64,000 bases of DNA from Chloroflexi bacterium TSY (GTDB taxonomy: Bacteria; Chloroflexota; Anaerolineae; Caldilineales; Caldilineaceae): positions 124,001 to 188,000 of the forward strand of contig JAHBNG010000002.1 in NCBI GenBank assembly GCA_019217005.1. The letters run 5' to 3'. The position numbers and the translations under genes are program-made. Below, one piece after another: positions 9,371 through 18,962 of the stretch. Positions within the stretch are counted from its first letter, which is position 1; every line of letters starts with the position of its first letter. A model generated the notes under the pieces. It saw only the letters and a list, made by a program, of their open reading frames with translations, was not told where the DNA came from and did not search any database.

Positions 9371-10550
9371 ACTGCAATCAAAATCCAGGAATTATTCACT
9401 CGGTCAGACTCTTCTTTCCATCCTCTATTCAATCTTTTTTCCAATCCTCGGGCTTGCTTTCAACGCGCTTGCCCGATGGTTTTTCGGGTCGGCTGGTTAT
9501 ATTGATGGGTTGTTGATTAGCTTTACTTGGGTTCTGTCACTCATCCTCACTTTTCAGTTGCTCGTCGGCATATTTTATCTGATCTTTACGCCGGAAACAG
9601 TCAAAAAATACCAATCTCGGCTTCTGGTTCCAATTCTGATCGTTGTCATTTTTCTCGGATTCTTAAATCAATTAGCAAATGTACGCTTAATCGCAGAAAT
9701 CGTTTTGACGAACTTGTTCAACAGTCCGCTCACGATTCGCGCCCTCTTTGTCGCAACTGTTGGTCTCTACCTCTGGACAGTAGCAACCAATGGGGTCCAA
9801 GATCTTGTTTACTCATTATTGATTCGATATACCAACTTAGATCCAGGTGGGACAAAAGCAACATTGACGCTTGTGCGCTATATTCTGCTTCTCGTCGGCA
9901 TCGGGTTGGCGTTTAGTCAATTTGAACTCGACTCAACGGTGATCGCTGCGATTACGGGCGGGTTATCTGTTGGAATCGGCTTTGGACTGCGCGAGATCCT
10001 AAGTAATTTCATCAGCGGTATCTTATTGCTTTTTGAACGCTCACTACATCCAGGCGATGTGATCGAAGTTGATAATGAGCTGAGCGTTGTTGAAGAGTTC
10101 AGCATCCGGGCCACCACAGTACGGACAAAAGATAACGTTGAACTCATTATCCCCAACCAAACGTTTTTGACCTCTTCGTTCAAAACCTATACAGGAACCG
10201 ATCGACATGTCCGGCTGAAGATGATATTGCGCACAGATTGCAATATTGAACCCACCCAAGTTATCAAACTCATTATTCAAGCGGCACAGAATCACCCCGA
10301 TATCCTCTCAGAACCAGCATCATCTGTCTTTTTACTTGAGTATGGTGACAATGTTGCTACGTTCCAGCTCAATTTTTGGGTCGACAACCCGCTGGACTAT
10401 GAACGGATCAAGAGCGAATTGAAAGTCCAACTATGGGATATCCTATCGGAACATAATGTTGCGTTGCCTTTCCCTGAAATTGAGCTGCATTTCCCCAAAC
10501 AGGTCGTTGTGGCATCAGAGCAGACTCCGTTGATGGCACCTGCGGGATGA
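9261..10550 (+). CDS. MscS-family mechanosensitive channel, probably the C-terminal part of the SBP protein
   Basis: From LWSSGQVIAIVLVVLAAAF this frame gives at least five hydrophobic segments, then the MscS pore helix and beta domain (ITGGLSVGIGFGLREILSNFISGILLLFERSLHPGDVIEVD, VRTKDNVELIIPNQTFLTS). It ends with the alpha/beta C-terminal domain (FQLNFWVDN, EIELHFPK). The frame is open from 9114 but shows no ribosome site and no plausible start, and its first ~49 codons overlap SBP coding sequence out of frame. The simplest reading is one gene, 7952-10550, with a 1-nt frameshift near 9260. If the fusion is real, ligand binding outside could gate or position the channel. If the genes are separate, TTG at 9252 is a possible start. 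Confidence 0.85.
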   Translation: MWSSGQVIAIVLVVLAAAFLTRLFRQFMGKQFSHPNELQSKSRNYSLGQTLLSILYSIFFPILGLAFNALARWFFGSAGYIDGLLISFTWVLSLILTFQLLVGIFYLIFTPETVKKYQSRLLVPILIVVIFLGFLNQLANVRLIAEIVLTNLFNSPLTIRALFVATVGLYLWTVATNGVQDLVYSLLIRYTNLDPGGTKATLTLVRYILLLVGIGLAFSQFELDSTVIAAITGGLSVGIGFGLREILSNFISGILLLFERSLHPGDVIEVDNELSVVEEFSIRATTVRTKDNVELIIPNQTFLTSSFKTYTGTDRHVRLKMILRTDCNIEPTQVIKLIIQAAQNHPDILSEPASSVFLLEYGDNVATFQLNFWVDNPLDYERIKSELKVQLWDILSEHNVALPFPEIELHFPKQVVVASEQTPLMAPAG

Positions 10551-10681
10551 GTGAAAAGCAGTAACAGTCACTGACAGTGGTTCCGCAGTTGATGTGCTTC
10601 AACAAACTTCGCTGCCGCTCGTTTCGCCAAGCGACTGTACCGTCTATGTGCAGCGGCAAATTATCTGCTCAAACAGCACTC

Positions 10682-11617
10682 CTAACTCGATGAATCTTTG
10701 ATGTTGTCAACTGAATCTTGAGCTGCATCAGCGACCTCATCACTTGTTGAATCGATCGAATTTGCCGCATCGTTCGCCACCTCTTCAACAGCATCGTTGG
10801 CGTTGGTCGATTCGGCAATAGCCTCTGCGACATCCTTGGCCGAACTCAATGCCTCTTCTGCCGTACCCTTAGCGGAATCGAGAGCTTCTGTCGTAGACGC
10901 AACCGCGCTGGCAGCAACATCCTTGGCCGAGTTGGCTACATCTTCTGCGACATCCTTGGCTGAACTCAATGCCTCTTCCGCCGTACCCTTAGCGGAATCG
11001 AGAGCTTCTGTCGTAGACGCAACCGCGCTGGCAGCAACATCCTTGGCCGAGTTGGCCACATCTTCAGCAACATCCTTGGCTGAACTCAATGCCTCTTCTG
11101 CCGTACCCTTAGCGGAATCGAGTGCTTCTGTCGTAGACGCAACCGCGCTGGCAGCAACATCCTTGGCCGAGTTGGCCACATCTTCAGCAACATCCTTGGC
11201 CGAACTCAATGCCTCTTCTGCCGTACCCTTAGCGGAATCGAGTGCTTCTGTCGTAGACGCAACCGCGCTGGCAGCAACATCCTTGGCCGAGTTGGCCACA
11301 TCTTCCGCGACATCCTTAGCCGAACTCAATGCCTCTTCTGCCGTACCCTTGGCGGAATCGAGTGCTTCTGTCGCAGAAGAAACCGCGCTGGCAGCAACAT
11401 CCTTGGCCGAATTCAATGCCTCTTTCGTCGCATCTTTAGCAGAATCGACCATCTCTTCTGCGACATCTTTGGCTGTGCTGACAACTTCCTCAGCTGTTTC
11501 GCTCGCACTATCGATCGTATCCTTTGCTCTATTTACCACAGCATCTACCGTGTCTTTGGTTGAATCGGTCGAGCCACCAAAGAGCTTCTTGATTCCATTG
11601 AACAGACCTTTTAGCAT
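10682..11617 (-). CDS. LEA-like low-complexity repeat protein
   Basis: A 311-residue protein almost wholly of Ala, Ser, Asp, Glu, Lys, Val and Thr, with no Cys or Pro in the body. The N-terminus is MLKGLFNGIKKLFGGS, possibly amphipathic. The body repeats a 40-residue unit (SAKDVAEDVANSAKDVAASA then VASTTEALDSAKGTAEEALS) about five times, made of shorter ~11-residue amphipathic steps like those of group 3 LEA proteins. Such proteins are usually disordered in solution, fold to helix on drying or at membranes, and are linked to desiccation or osmotic stress. That role is inferred from composition. AGGAG lies 9 bp before the ATG. The neighbouring MscS channel would fit an osmotic theme, but the two genes converge. 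The opposite strand also has a long ORF, a by-product of the repeat. Confidence 0.75.
   Translation of the reverse strand: MLKGLFNGIKKLFGGSTDSTKDTVDAVVNRAKDTIDSASETAEEVVSTAKDVAEEMVDSAKDATKEALNSAKDVAASAVSSATEALDSAKGTAEEALSSAKDVAEDVANSAKDVAASAVASTTEALDSAKGTAEEALSSAKDVAEDVANSAKDVAASAVASTTEALDSAKGTAEEALSSAKDVAEDVANSAKDVAASAVASTTEALDSAKGTAEEALSSAKDVAEDVANSAKDVAASAVASTTEALDSAKGTAEEALSSAKDVAEAIAESTNANDAVEEVANDAANSIDSTSDEVADAAQDSVDNIKDSSS
10831..11415 (-). repeat. 120-bp tandem coding repeat, about 5 units
   Basis: Units restart at 10861, 10981, 11101, 11221 and 11341 with exactly 120-bp spacing and a few percent divergence. The length is a multiple of three, so copy number can change without breaking the frame. 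The units encode the 40-residue LEA-like repeat. Confidence 0.9.
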
Positions 11618-11846
11618 TTTGCGTTTCTCCTATTTTCTAGTACGTGTCACGCTTCCAAGAGGGGACGAATTAGTGAGTCACTGACATTTGTTGGCACCGA
11701 CGATCTCTTACCAAGCACAAAATGGTTCGAAGACCAACGGCGATGAACGCTCAGCAGTCCATCTCTCAACAAAAATATCATTGTCAAACGCAACCAAAGC
11801 CCCGTCTGGCTGATAATTCCTTGGTGCTAATTGTCAATAAATCGAC

Positions 11847-11923
11847 AGTGTGTCCCAAAGTGTGTAAATGGAAACCGCTTAGTCAGAGAACCTGCTCCAT
11901 TTACACACTTTGTGGTACACACT
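11847..11923. mobile_element. 77-bp IS256-end-like palindromic mini-element (family B, copy 2)
   Basis: The left arm AGTGTGTCCCAAAGTGTGTA faces the right arm (reversed) AGTGTGTACCACAAAGTGTG, both leading into TAAATGG. The core CCGCTT..AGAGA matches the copy at 4449-4524. The rest of the 11618-12117 intergenic stretch shows no other gene or clear signal. Confidence 0.6.
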
Positions 11924-12117
11924 CATAAATTTCGAATACGAGCGGGCGTGAATGCTAGGGTTAGGTTGTGGGTCTGCGGACACACTTATTGTATCTCACC
12001 AGGAGAACAATCGCAAGAGGCTATCTTTTCTCGCTAGAAATGACCATGAACAAACTCATGGATAGATTCTGTGCTTCAGTTGAGAATACTATCGATGAGT
12101 TCATTCATCATAACTCC

Positions 12118-13275
12118 TTATCGTAATCCGGTCATATTGCGCGCAATGACCATACGCTGGATCTCGCTGGTCCCCTCATAGATCTCGGTGATCTTGGCGT
12201 CGCGAAAATATCGTTCTAATGGCATTTCTTTGCTATATCCCATGCCGCCATGAAGTTGAATGGCCTGAGTGGTCACCCACATGGCCGTTTCGCTGGCAAA
12301 GAGCTTCGCCATGCTCGACTCCATTGTATAGCGTGCGCCTGTTTTCGCCGCCGCAATTTTCGCTAATGCAGCTTGGTAAATCAACAAGCGACTTGCTTCG
12401 ACACGACATTTCATGTCTGCTAGCTTCTGTTGAATCATCTGGAATTGTCCAATCTTGCTTCCAAATGCTTCACGTTCTTGGGAATAAGCGATGCTTGCTT
12501 CCATTGCTGCTTCTGCGATGCCCAATGCTTGCGCTGCAATGCCAATGCGCCCGGCATCGAGTACGGTCATCGCAATCTTGAATCCTTCCCCTTCTTCACC
12601 AAGGCGATTTCCCACTGGACATTTGTAGTTCTCCAGAATGATTTCACTAGTAGCGCTCGCACGGATCCCCAGCTTCGGCTCAGTTTTGCCAAGAGTAAAG
12701 CCGGGATTTGTAGTGTCGATCAGGAAGGCTGTAACGCCATTGTGCTTGCGCTCAGGTTGGGTCATTGTAAAGAGGACAATGTAATCCGCAAACGGTGCTG
12801 ATGTCACCCATGATTTACGTCCGGTAATAAGGTAGTGATCGCCTTGGCGCTCAGCTCGACTACGCATGGTTCCAGCATCGCTACCGCTCATTGGTTCAGT
12901 GAGACTGTAGGCCCCAATGGCTTCGCCCGACGCCACCGGCACAAGAAATTCCTGTTTCTGTTCCTCTGTGCCGAACTTTTGCAGACCGTGAGCATAGAGG
13001 GAGTTATTGACAGACATAATCGTTCCGTGGCTGGCATCAGCTTTGCAGACCTCGATCATTGCTAGTGCATATGCCAGCGCATCCATCCCAGCACCACCAT
13101 ACTCCTCTGGCACTTCAATGCCCATAAAACCCAGTTGACCCATCTGACGAATTGTCTCTAGGGGGAATTCGCCTGTTTCATCATGGTGGGCTGCAATGGG
13201 CGCAATCTTGTCTTGGGCAAAGTCATGCGCTGCCTCTTGGATCATCTTGTGTTCATCGGTTATGAAATCGAACAT
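12118..13275 (-). CDS. acyl-CoA dehydrogenase (short/medium-chain type)
   Basis: An FAD enzyme of 385 residues that introduces a trans-2,3 double bond into an acyl-CoA. Seen here: AYSLTEPMSGSDAGTM and ITGRKSWVTSAPFADY (FAD contacts), AQALGIAEAAMEASIAYSQEREAFG, and the C-terminal IQLHGGMGYSKEMPLERYFRDAKITEIYEGTSEIQR. The Glu in YEGTSE is the catalytic base of the butyryl-CoA type, suggesting short or medium chains. AGAGG sits before the ATG at 13275. The gene follows the Ldh2-type dehydrogenase by 24 bp on the same strand and may be cotranscribed, although no pathway link is obvious. Electrons would pass to ETF, which is not in the window. Confidence 0.93.
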   Translation of the reverse strand: MFDFITDEHKMIQEAAHDFAQDKIAPIAAHHDETGEFPLETIRQMGQLGFMGIEVPEEYGGAGMDALAYALAMIEVCKADASHGTIMSVNNSLYAHGLQKFGTEEQKQEFLVPVASGEAIGAYSLTEPMSGSDAGTMRSRAERQGDHYLITGRKSWVTSAPFADYIVLFTMTQPERKHNGVTAFLIDTTNPGFTLGKTEPKLGIRASATSEIILENYKCPVGNRLGEEGEGFKIAMTVLDAGRIGIAAQALGIAEAAMEASIAYSQEREAFGSKIGQFQMIQQKLADMKCRVEASRLLIYQAALAKIAAAKTGARYTMESSMAKLFASETAMWVTTQAIQLHGGMGYSKEMPLERYFRDAKITEIYEGTSEIQRMVIARNMTGLR

Positions 13276-13299
13276 GATATTCCTCTTTTCGGAAAGATT

Positions 13300-14331
13300 C
13301 TAAATCGCTTCAATGCCTAGCTTGGTCGCGGCGTCGGTCAACTGCTGCCACGTCGTTTCATCAATTGGAATGCCGCGACGCTTGCGCTCTGCTGCTGTCC
13401 GTCTTTCAGGATCACCAGGGATGAGCACCTCGTCAACCCCTGGTGTAGTGGGCGTTGTTCGTATCTTTGCTGTTAAGGCTGCACTATCGGCCAAGAATTC
13501 TCCGAGCGGGCGAAAAGCATCGACTGCCAGAACGATGAAAAGCACGCCATTCGTTGTGCCATATGTTGGTAAGGATGCGGTGCCAGATCCAGTCAGAATG
13601 CCGCCGAGTAGATCCATCAACAGCGCGAGACCATATCCCTTGTGATCAGCCGCAGGTAGCAACATACCATCTGCATAGAGATCGTTGGGGTCGGTACTCG
13701 GTTGGCCATTGACATCCAGGATACGGCCCGCTGGCAAAGATTTGCCAGCATTGCGCGCCACGCGCACTTTCCCTTCGGCCACAACACTGGTGGCAAAGTC
13801 GAGCAGAATTGGCTCCCCATCTGCTTGGGGAACTGCCGCCGCCAGTGGATTCGTACTGAAGCGACGCGCCACGCCCCCAAAAGGGGTGACCAAGCCACCA
13901 GGTCGACTACCGCAGCAGAAGGCCAGACCGATCAGATTCTCCACTGCTGCCAGCTCTACCCATTCACCGAGTCGTCCTACATGCTGAGTGTTATAGAGTC
14001 CGGTTGCAGCCAAAGCATGTTCATGCGCTTTCTGAATCGTATGCTCCATGGCGATCTTTGCCGCCACTTGACCGAAGGCGCTCTGTGCATTCATATTGGT
14101 GACAGCACCAGTGGATGTGTCAATGACGGGTGTCGCTGCTGGATCGAGCGTTCCCGCCTCGATGTAGTCCAAATACTGCATCGCGCGAATCACGCCATGA
14201 GAATCATGACCTGCTAGATTGGCTTGAACGAGAGAAGAAGCGACAATATCGGCGTGGTTGATGGGGGTGTTGGCGGCCTGAAAGATAGCGGAGGTAAATT
14301 GCTCCAGGTCAAGGTGATTGATGACGTGCAA
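13300..14331 (-). CDS. malate/L-lactate dehydrogenase family oxidoreductase (Ldh2/YlbC type)
   Basis: An NAD(P)-dependent dehydrogenase of the Ldh2 fold, unrelated to classical Rossmann malate dehydrogenases. Signature segments: ANLAGHDSHGVIRAMQYLDYIEAG (substrate-site His-Ser-His-Gly), FGQVAAKIAMEHTIQKAHEHALAATGL, FSTNPLAAAVPQADGEPILLDFATS and DHKGYGLALLMDLLGGILTG. Members oxidise malate, lactate, ureidoglycolate, sulfolactate or 2,3-diketogulonate, and the substrate cannot be told here. A TTG at 14331 has AGGAG 6 bp upstream and starts close to the conserved region; the open frame reaches 14388 with a less convincing extension. It lies between the Gfo/Idh gene (72 bp upstream) and the acyl-CoA dehydrogenase. 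Confidence 0.88.
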   Translation of the reverse strand: MHVINHLDLEQFTSAIFQAANTPINHADIVASSLVQANLAGHDSHGVIRAMQYLDYIEAGTLDPAATPVIDTSTGAVTNMNAQSAFGQVAAKIAMEHTIQKAHEHALAATGLYNTQHVGRLGEWVELAAVENLIGLAFCCGSRPGGLVTPFGGVARRFSTNPLAAAVPQADGEPILLDFATSVVAEGKVRVARNAGKSLPAGRILDVNGQPSTDPNDLYADGMLLPAADHKGYGLALLMDLLGGILTGSGTASLPTYGTTNGVLFIVLAVDAFRPLGEFLADSAALTAKIRTTPTTPGVDEVLIPGDPERRTAAERKRRGIPIDETTWQQLTDAATKLGIEAI

Positions 14332-14403
14332 AAGACACTCCTGAATCTGATGATGTTGGGTGTAGATTTGAAGGATAGCCTTGTTCAATCAAAAACGCAG
14401 TCT

Positions 14404-15741
14404 CTAATCTGGCAAACGTAAGAGATCGTCCACCATAATGGGCTGTCCTGTTGCAATTGATTCATTTGCGGCTATGCCAAGCAGAATGGAAGCTACACCA
14501 TCAATATGCGAGGCAGCGCGTTTGAATGGATCGGCAGGCGGATTCGGAGAGAAAATTTGCTCTAACATCACAGGATCTGCCCCACCGTGACCACCGGTGG
14601 CTTCTGGAATTCCTGCTTCATAGGGTTTGCCAAACATTGGGTAGACGCGGATCTGCTTGCCACCAAAACGCTTGTGGATATCGGCCCACTCTGCTTTGTC
14701 ATCAGGTGTCATGGTCTCTTCTTGACCCGCAATAAACTGCTTGCCGATTGCCTCAACCAGATCGATCTCCATGCGTCTTTGATCACCCGTAATGGCAATG
14801 CGATATCCCTCCCAAGGACTGTAGGCCAAGAGTGAGTAGGTCAGCAGTACACCGTTGCGATAGCGAGCAATTACACTCATTGTATCTTCAGCCGAAATGT
14901 TATCGCCAAAGACGTTGCGATCTCGAATATAACCGGTTTCTTTTTCTGCATTGAGGTAAAGCGCCTCGAGCTTCTCATGGCCATCCAATCGCAACGCAAA
15001 CGGGTCATCCGCGGCAGCAGATTCACCAGTATACCGTTCGTAGGGATAGCTCTCGCCACGGGCTGCTGCGTTTTCACGACCATAAAAGCGCAGATCGCCC
15101 AGTGCAAAGACTTGCTGCGGATACGAGTCGAGCCACCAATTGATGAGATCAAAATGATGGGTCGCTTTGTGGACGAGCAATCCGCCTGATTTGTCCTTTT
15201 CGCGATGCCAACGTCGGAAATAATCGGCGCCGTGGGATGTATCAAGAACCCAGTAAAAGTTGACGTGCAGTGGGCGCCCCACAACGCCTTTCATGAGCAA
15301 CTCTCGGGCGCGGGTTGCAATAGGTGCATAGCGATAATTGAAGGTCACGCGTAGATGACGTCCGGTCTGTGCGATGGCATCAAAGATCGCATTCGCTTTG
15401 GGTGCATCCGTCGTCATTGGTTTTTCGCAAATGGCATCGCAGCCTAGTTCCATCGCACGGATGATATACTTGTGATGCGTCGAGTCCATCGTCGTGACAA
15501 TCACCACATCCGGTTTGGTTTCTGCTATCATCTGGTCAAAGTTGTCAGCGTGGTAGGTCGCAATTGGTGCCAGATCCCGTTGTTCGGCTAACTGCTCATT
15601 GTACCACTCCATCCGTGTTTGGCTCAGATCGCAGAAGCCAACAAGCTCACTGTGTTCGGCATATGTGTTGGTCAAAGCTTCAACATACATCGCAGCGCGC
15701 CCGCCCGTGCCGACCAGGGCATAACGTTTTCGGTTGTTCAT
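14404..15741 (-). CDS. Gfo/Idh/MocA family oxidoreductase
   Basis: An NAD(P)-binding Rossmann domain starts at [16 protein letters not shown], with the family motif EKPMTTDAP (Lys of the EKP triad, about residue 111) and the downstream catalytic segment [14 protein letters not shown]. The 445-residue length, longer than the usual ~350, comes from inserts in the C-terminal domain ([39 protein letters not shown]). It probably oxidises or epimerises a sugar or inositol derivative. The start codon overlaps the stop of the upstream anti-sigma-like gene by 4 bp (ATGA), suggesting translational coupling to the sigma/anti-sigma pair, an unexpected partner for a metabolic enzyme. Confidence 0.9.
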   Translation of the reverse strand: MNNRKRYALVGTGGRAAMYVEALTNTYAEHSELVGFCDLSQTRMEWYNEQLAEQRDLAPIATYHADNFDQMIAETKPDVVIVTTMDSTHHKYIIRAMELGCDAICEKPMTTDAPKANAIFDAIAQTGRHLRVTFNYRYAPIATRARELLMKGVVGRPLHVNFYWVLDTSHGADYFRRWHREKDKSGGLLVHKATHHFDLINWWLDSYPQQVFALGDLRFYGRENAAARGESYPYERYTGESAAADDPFALRLDGHEKLEALYLNAEKETGYIRDRNVFGDNISAEDTMSVIARYRNGVLLTYSLLAYSPWEGYRIAITGDQRRMEIDLVEAIGKQFIAGQEETMTPDDKAEWADIHKRFGGKQIRVYPMFGKPYEAGIPEATGGHGGADPVMLEQIFSPNPPADPFKRAASHIDGVASILLGIAANESIATGQPIMVDDLLRLPD

Positions 15742-16451
15742 AATGGCTTTACTTCGTTATCTTTGTTGTACCAGACATAGACAATCAGCCCGACAACGAT
15801 TGGTATTCCAGCCATGACGGTTGGCCTACTCGCGAGTCGCCACAGCGAAGATTCTTCATCACTCATTTCCGTCAGAATCCCCAATTCCCGCTGTGCAGAT
15901 TGTTGTTGATGGGCACGTTCTAAAGCCTGTTGGAGATGGGCACGAAATTGCGGTTCTGGTTCCACGGGCGAGACTGTCTCGGCCACATCTTCGGCTAGTT
16001 CTGCGAAAGGTGCTAATTTGGGTGACAAAGCAGAAATCGCTTCAGTCAGATTTGTACAATCGGTCTGCTCGATCGGTGTCGTCAGATATGAGGATTGAAG
16101 TTTGGAATTGACCGATTGATATCGATATCCTTGCCGTCCCAATGACGGGTGACGCGGCTCCATCTTATTGGGCTTTGATGGATTCTGATCGAATGTATTC
16201 TGTTTAGTGTTATCAAGAGAGAAGGATTTTTCAGTCGATGATTGCTGTGACAAACGTCTAAAATGCCCCTCTAAAACATCTTCAGCCTCCAAAAATTCAC
16301 CATTCCCCAAATAGATTCCAGGTGGTGTTTCCTCTTCTCTTTGATAGAACCATTCCAGCGTTACCCATGATAGTTCAGGGAGAGAGAGTTCTGACAAAGA
16401 AAATTCGGGGAGAGAAAACTCTGGTAAGGAAAATTCAGGCAATATGTTCAT
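15738..16451 (-). CDS. putative anti-sigma factor with LPEFS repeats and C-terminal membrane helix
   Basis: About 237 residues. The start region consists of five pentapeptide repeats ([25 protein letters not shown]), followed by a polar, probably disordered stretch. A helix rich in Glu/Gln ([23 protein letters not shown]) comes next, and one membrane helix ([19 protein letters not shown]) ends the protein with a short tail. No zinc-binding anti-sigma motif is seen. The placement directly after an ECF sigma gene and the single membrane span suggest a membrane-tethered regulator of that sigma. This is inference from context. ATG 16451 lies 4 bp after the sigma stop; a TTG at 16475 would overlap it. 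Confidence 0.6.
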   Translation of the reverse strand: MNILPEFSLPEFSLPEFSLSELSLPELSWVTLEWFYQREEETPPGIYLGNGEFLEAEDVLEGHFRRLSQQSSTEKSFSLDNTKQNTFDQNPSKPNKMEPRHPSLGRQGYRYQSVNSKLQSSYLTTPIEQTDCTNLTEAISALSPKLAPFAELAEDVAETVSPVEPEPQFRAHLQQALERAHQQQSAQRELGILTEMSDEESSLWRLASRPTVMAGIPIVVGLIVYVWYNKDNEVKPL

Positions 16452-16455
16452 AGTT

Positions 16456-17289
16456 TTACCATTCACGAGATTCAAGATCTTTGCGAAGTGCAGCTAATGT
16501 ACGAAAGTAAAGCGATTTGATTGCACTCTCACTCTTATCCATGAGTTGTCCGATCTCTAGATTGGACAAGCGGCTTCCAAACTTATAAAGTAAGAGATTG
16601 CGTCGCTCTTGGGGGAGGCGTTCGATTGCTGACCAAAGTGCAGAATGATTCTCGGCGCGCTCTACTGCCTTTTCGGGTGTTTCGTTGTGGCTGTGTGACC
16701 AAATCCGATCCAACGACAAGAAGCGTCGACGACTATGATCACGATGCCAATTTGCCACTAGATTGTGCGCAATACGAAAAAGCCAAGCTGAAAACGGCAA
16801 TCCACGATCTTCATAACTATGTAATTTGTCTAGGGCCTTGTAGAACGTACGGGCCGTTAAATCTTCGGTGTCATGAACGTTTCCCACTCGATTATAGATG
16901 TAGGAATAGATTCGGTCGACATATCGTTCATAGAGAATACCAAAGGCTTGTGGCTCTTCTTTGGCCAAGGCAACGATGCTAGACTCTTCGTCAAATTCAG
17001 TTAGAACAGACGATTCGCTTTGCGCGGTCAGCTGATCATCGTTCTTCTGGTACTCCTCTAATTGGTCAGGTTCAATTCGATCTGATAATTGTGTTGCCGA
17101 CGAGACTGATTTAGACGTAACGGCGACTAAAGTAGATGATTGCTGCTCATGCTCATTGTTGTTCGCATTGCTAGTGCTACTGCTCTGTTCGATACTGCTT
17201 CCTCTATTGTTTCCACCACTATTTCCACCAAAGAAATCTGATAGAATTTGTTCAAGCGCCGATGCCCCCTGTCGTATCATTGGTGACAC
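16456..17289 (-). CDS. ECF-type RNA polymerase sigma factor
   Basis: A 277-residue sigma-70-like factor. Region 2 is clear (FGILYERYVDRIYSYIYNRVGNVHDTEDLTARTFYKALDKL, then PFSAWLFRIAHNLVANWHRD). Region 4 is the helix-turn-helix IERLPQERRNLLLYKFGSRLSNLEIGQLMDKSESAIKSLYFRTLAALRKDL. About 100 residues before region 2 are Ser/Asn/Gln-rich and look disordered, an uncommon addition that may hold a regulatory contact. The gene is followed 4 bp later by the putative anti-sigma factor and then the Gfo/Idh enzyme. Upstream DNA is AT-rich, and a degenerate IS begins 170 bp away on the other side. Confidence 0.9.
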   Translation of the reverse strand: MSPMIRQGASALEQILSDFFGGNSGGNNRGSSIEQSSSTSNANNNEHEQQSSTLVAVTSKSVSSATQLSDRIEPDQLEEYQKNDDQLTAQSESSVLTEFDEESSIVALAKEEPQAFGILYERYVDRIYSYIYNRVGNVHDTEDLTARTFYKALDKLHSYEDRGLPFSAWLFRIAHNLVANWHRDHSRRRFLSLDRIWSHSHNETPEKAVERAENHSALWSAIERLPQERRNLLLYKFGSRLSNLEIGQLMDKSESAIKSLYFRTLAALRKDLESREW

Positions 17290-17461
17290 CTTCTAAAATC
17301 TTTTAGCATTTATCTCTGCCTCTCTATAGAGCAATAAATTATCGTTTGTTAACCATTAATTATTCAATACAAACCGCCAAAATAATTAACAGTGAATACC
17401 AAATAGTTAATAATTAATCGTTCGTCACGTATGTTTAAGCGGTTATAATATTTTTATTATA

Positions 17462-18957
17462 CTTTACTTTCTGGTAAAAGAAAAGAGATGAGGTGAGAAA
17501 TGTGACAAAAAGCGGTTAGCGTTTCATCCTAAAGGTAGCGAAACCAAAAAGGAGGAAGGAATGCTAACCGCGCCAGAAATAACTATAGCAGTACTGATGA
17601 ATGTATTGCAAGTAACGCCGGTGGGAACAAACGTAAATGTAATGCGTCTGATGTGGGCGATGATGAATGGGTCGTTTCTGAAAAGTCGAGGAGCAATCCA
17701 TAGTGGATTGAGTGAAAGCGGGTTTGAAGATGAGGAGCTCCGGCGAAGCTGGTGGAGCTTTCGATATGGATCATGGGATATTGCAAGCCTGCTCTCATCG
17801 TGGCAAGAAGAAGTGGAGTGGAAAGGGAATGGAGGCAAAAAAGTTAGAAGGATACCGAGTGAAAAGCATAGATATCACAGGGTTCTGGCGACCGAAGCTG
17901 CAAGGGAAAGTGAACCGACTCTATAACTCAACGGCTCGTCGGGCATTGCCCGCTCATCTTTGGAGTGATGATAAGCTCGGGGAGATAGGCGGGAAACGAG
18001 TGCCACTGCTCAAGGCAATCATGAGATGCGAGGTAGGCACAAAGGAAGTGAGTTTCGGAAAAAGCTGCTGAAAGAGACCAAGAAATCACTGGAGTCAGAC
18101 GAAGTGGCGGTGGTCGATGCCGGGTTTACAATCAGAGAAATGCTAGAAAGCGACGTCGACCGATTTGTCCTTCGGGAAGCGATTAACTGCACAGCGCGCC
18201 GCAATGAGTTACCCGAACGTAAGGAAAAGGCAGACCACCCGAATATGGTGATATTGTGCGTCCGCTCTCTCGATGCTATAGGGAAAGCGACTCGAGGCCA
18301 CAACTCCAGACTCGTTTGGTCAATTTGTCTATAGTGGTCGCCTGATTCGCTATCAAGCATGGCACAATCTCGTCCCCAGGACAACCAAGGTGGATACAGC
18401 CAACCGCACCTATTCGATTTACGTCTTTCAGGATCCTGCTTATCACACACCTTTGGTTCTGGCGACCGTCATGGCTTTACAAGCTGAAACCATTTATCTT
18501 TTCTCTCTGGAGCGCTGGCCTGTTGAACATCCCCCCTTGGCTTCCAAGCAGATGATTGGCTTACATCGTCAATTTGTTCATGCCGATGAGGCTTGTTTCC
18601 GCTTACCTGAACTGGGGCTGCTGGCTGGCAATCTTCTTTCCCATTTAGCCGCTTCTCTTCCTCCCATACCGACTGGCTACTGGGATCGAGAGCCTCAATC
18701 CACTCCCGGCAGGCTGCGCCGCGTTCTCTCGAGTGCTCTTTTTCCAACTCCCGACCAACTCGACCCTGACTTTCGGAAAAAGGCCTCGGTTTCACACCAT
18801 TTCCCTAAAGGCGTTCTCGCTCATCGCCGCCTCAATGCCGCTGCTTAAACTAGCCGAGCACTATTTTTACATTTTATCCCGTTTTTTCAGGGTGGATTCT
18901 TTTTTCCGCCCCTTTCGGTTTGCCCTTTGTCACTCAAGCCTTTACCAGAAAGTAAAG
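17462..18957 (+). mobile_element. degenerate insertion sequence, 1.5 kb
   Basis: Terminal inverted repeats CTTTACTTTCTGGTAAA (17462-17478) and TTTACCAGAAAGTAAAG (18941-18957) match over 17 bp. The 5-bp direct repeat TTATA lies outside (17457-17461 and 18958-18962). The interior is a broken transposase. Clean ends despite a decayed gene suggest it could still be mobilised in trans. Confidence 0.85.
17561..18848 (+). pseudogene. DDE transposase, multiple frameshifts
   Basis: Coding similarity passes through at least four frames: 17561 to ~17830, ~17820-18010, ~18026-18290, then ~18330-18848. Conserved-looking pieces are SIDITGFWRPKLQG (likely first catalytic Asp), VAVVDAGFTIREML (second Asp) and LFSLERWPVEHPPLASKQMIG (Glu). 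This order fits an IS4/IS701-like DDE transposase, but I cannot assign the exact family. With three frame changes it cannot make a full product. It fills the IS between the two inverted repeats. Confidence 0.75.
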
Positions 18958-18962
18958 TTATA

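Noticed and set aside
10797..11684. 295-residue plus-strand ORF opposite the LEA-like gene
   Set aside because: It is the complement of a GC-periodic tandem repeat; its Ala/Ser-rich product has no start signal and mirrors the real gene's repeats.
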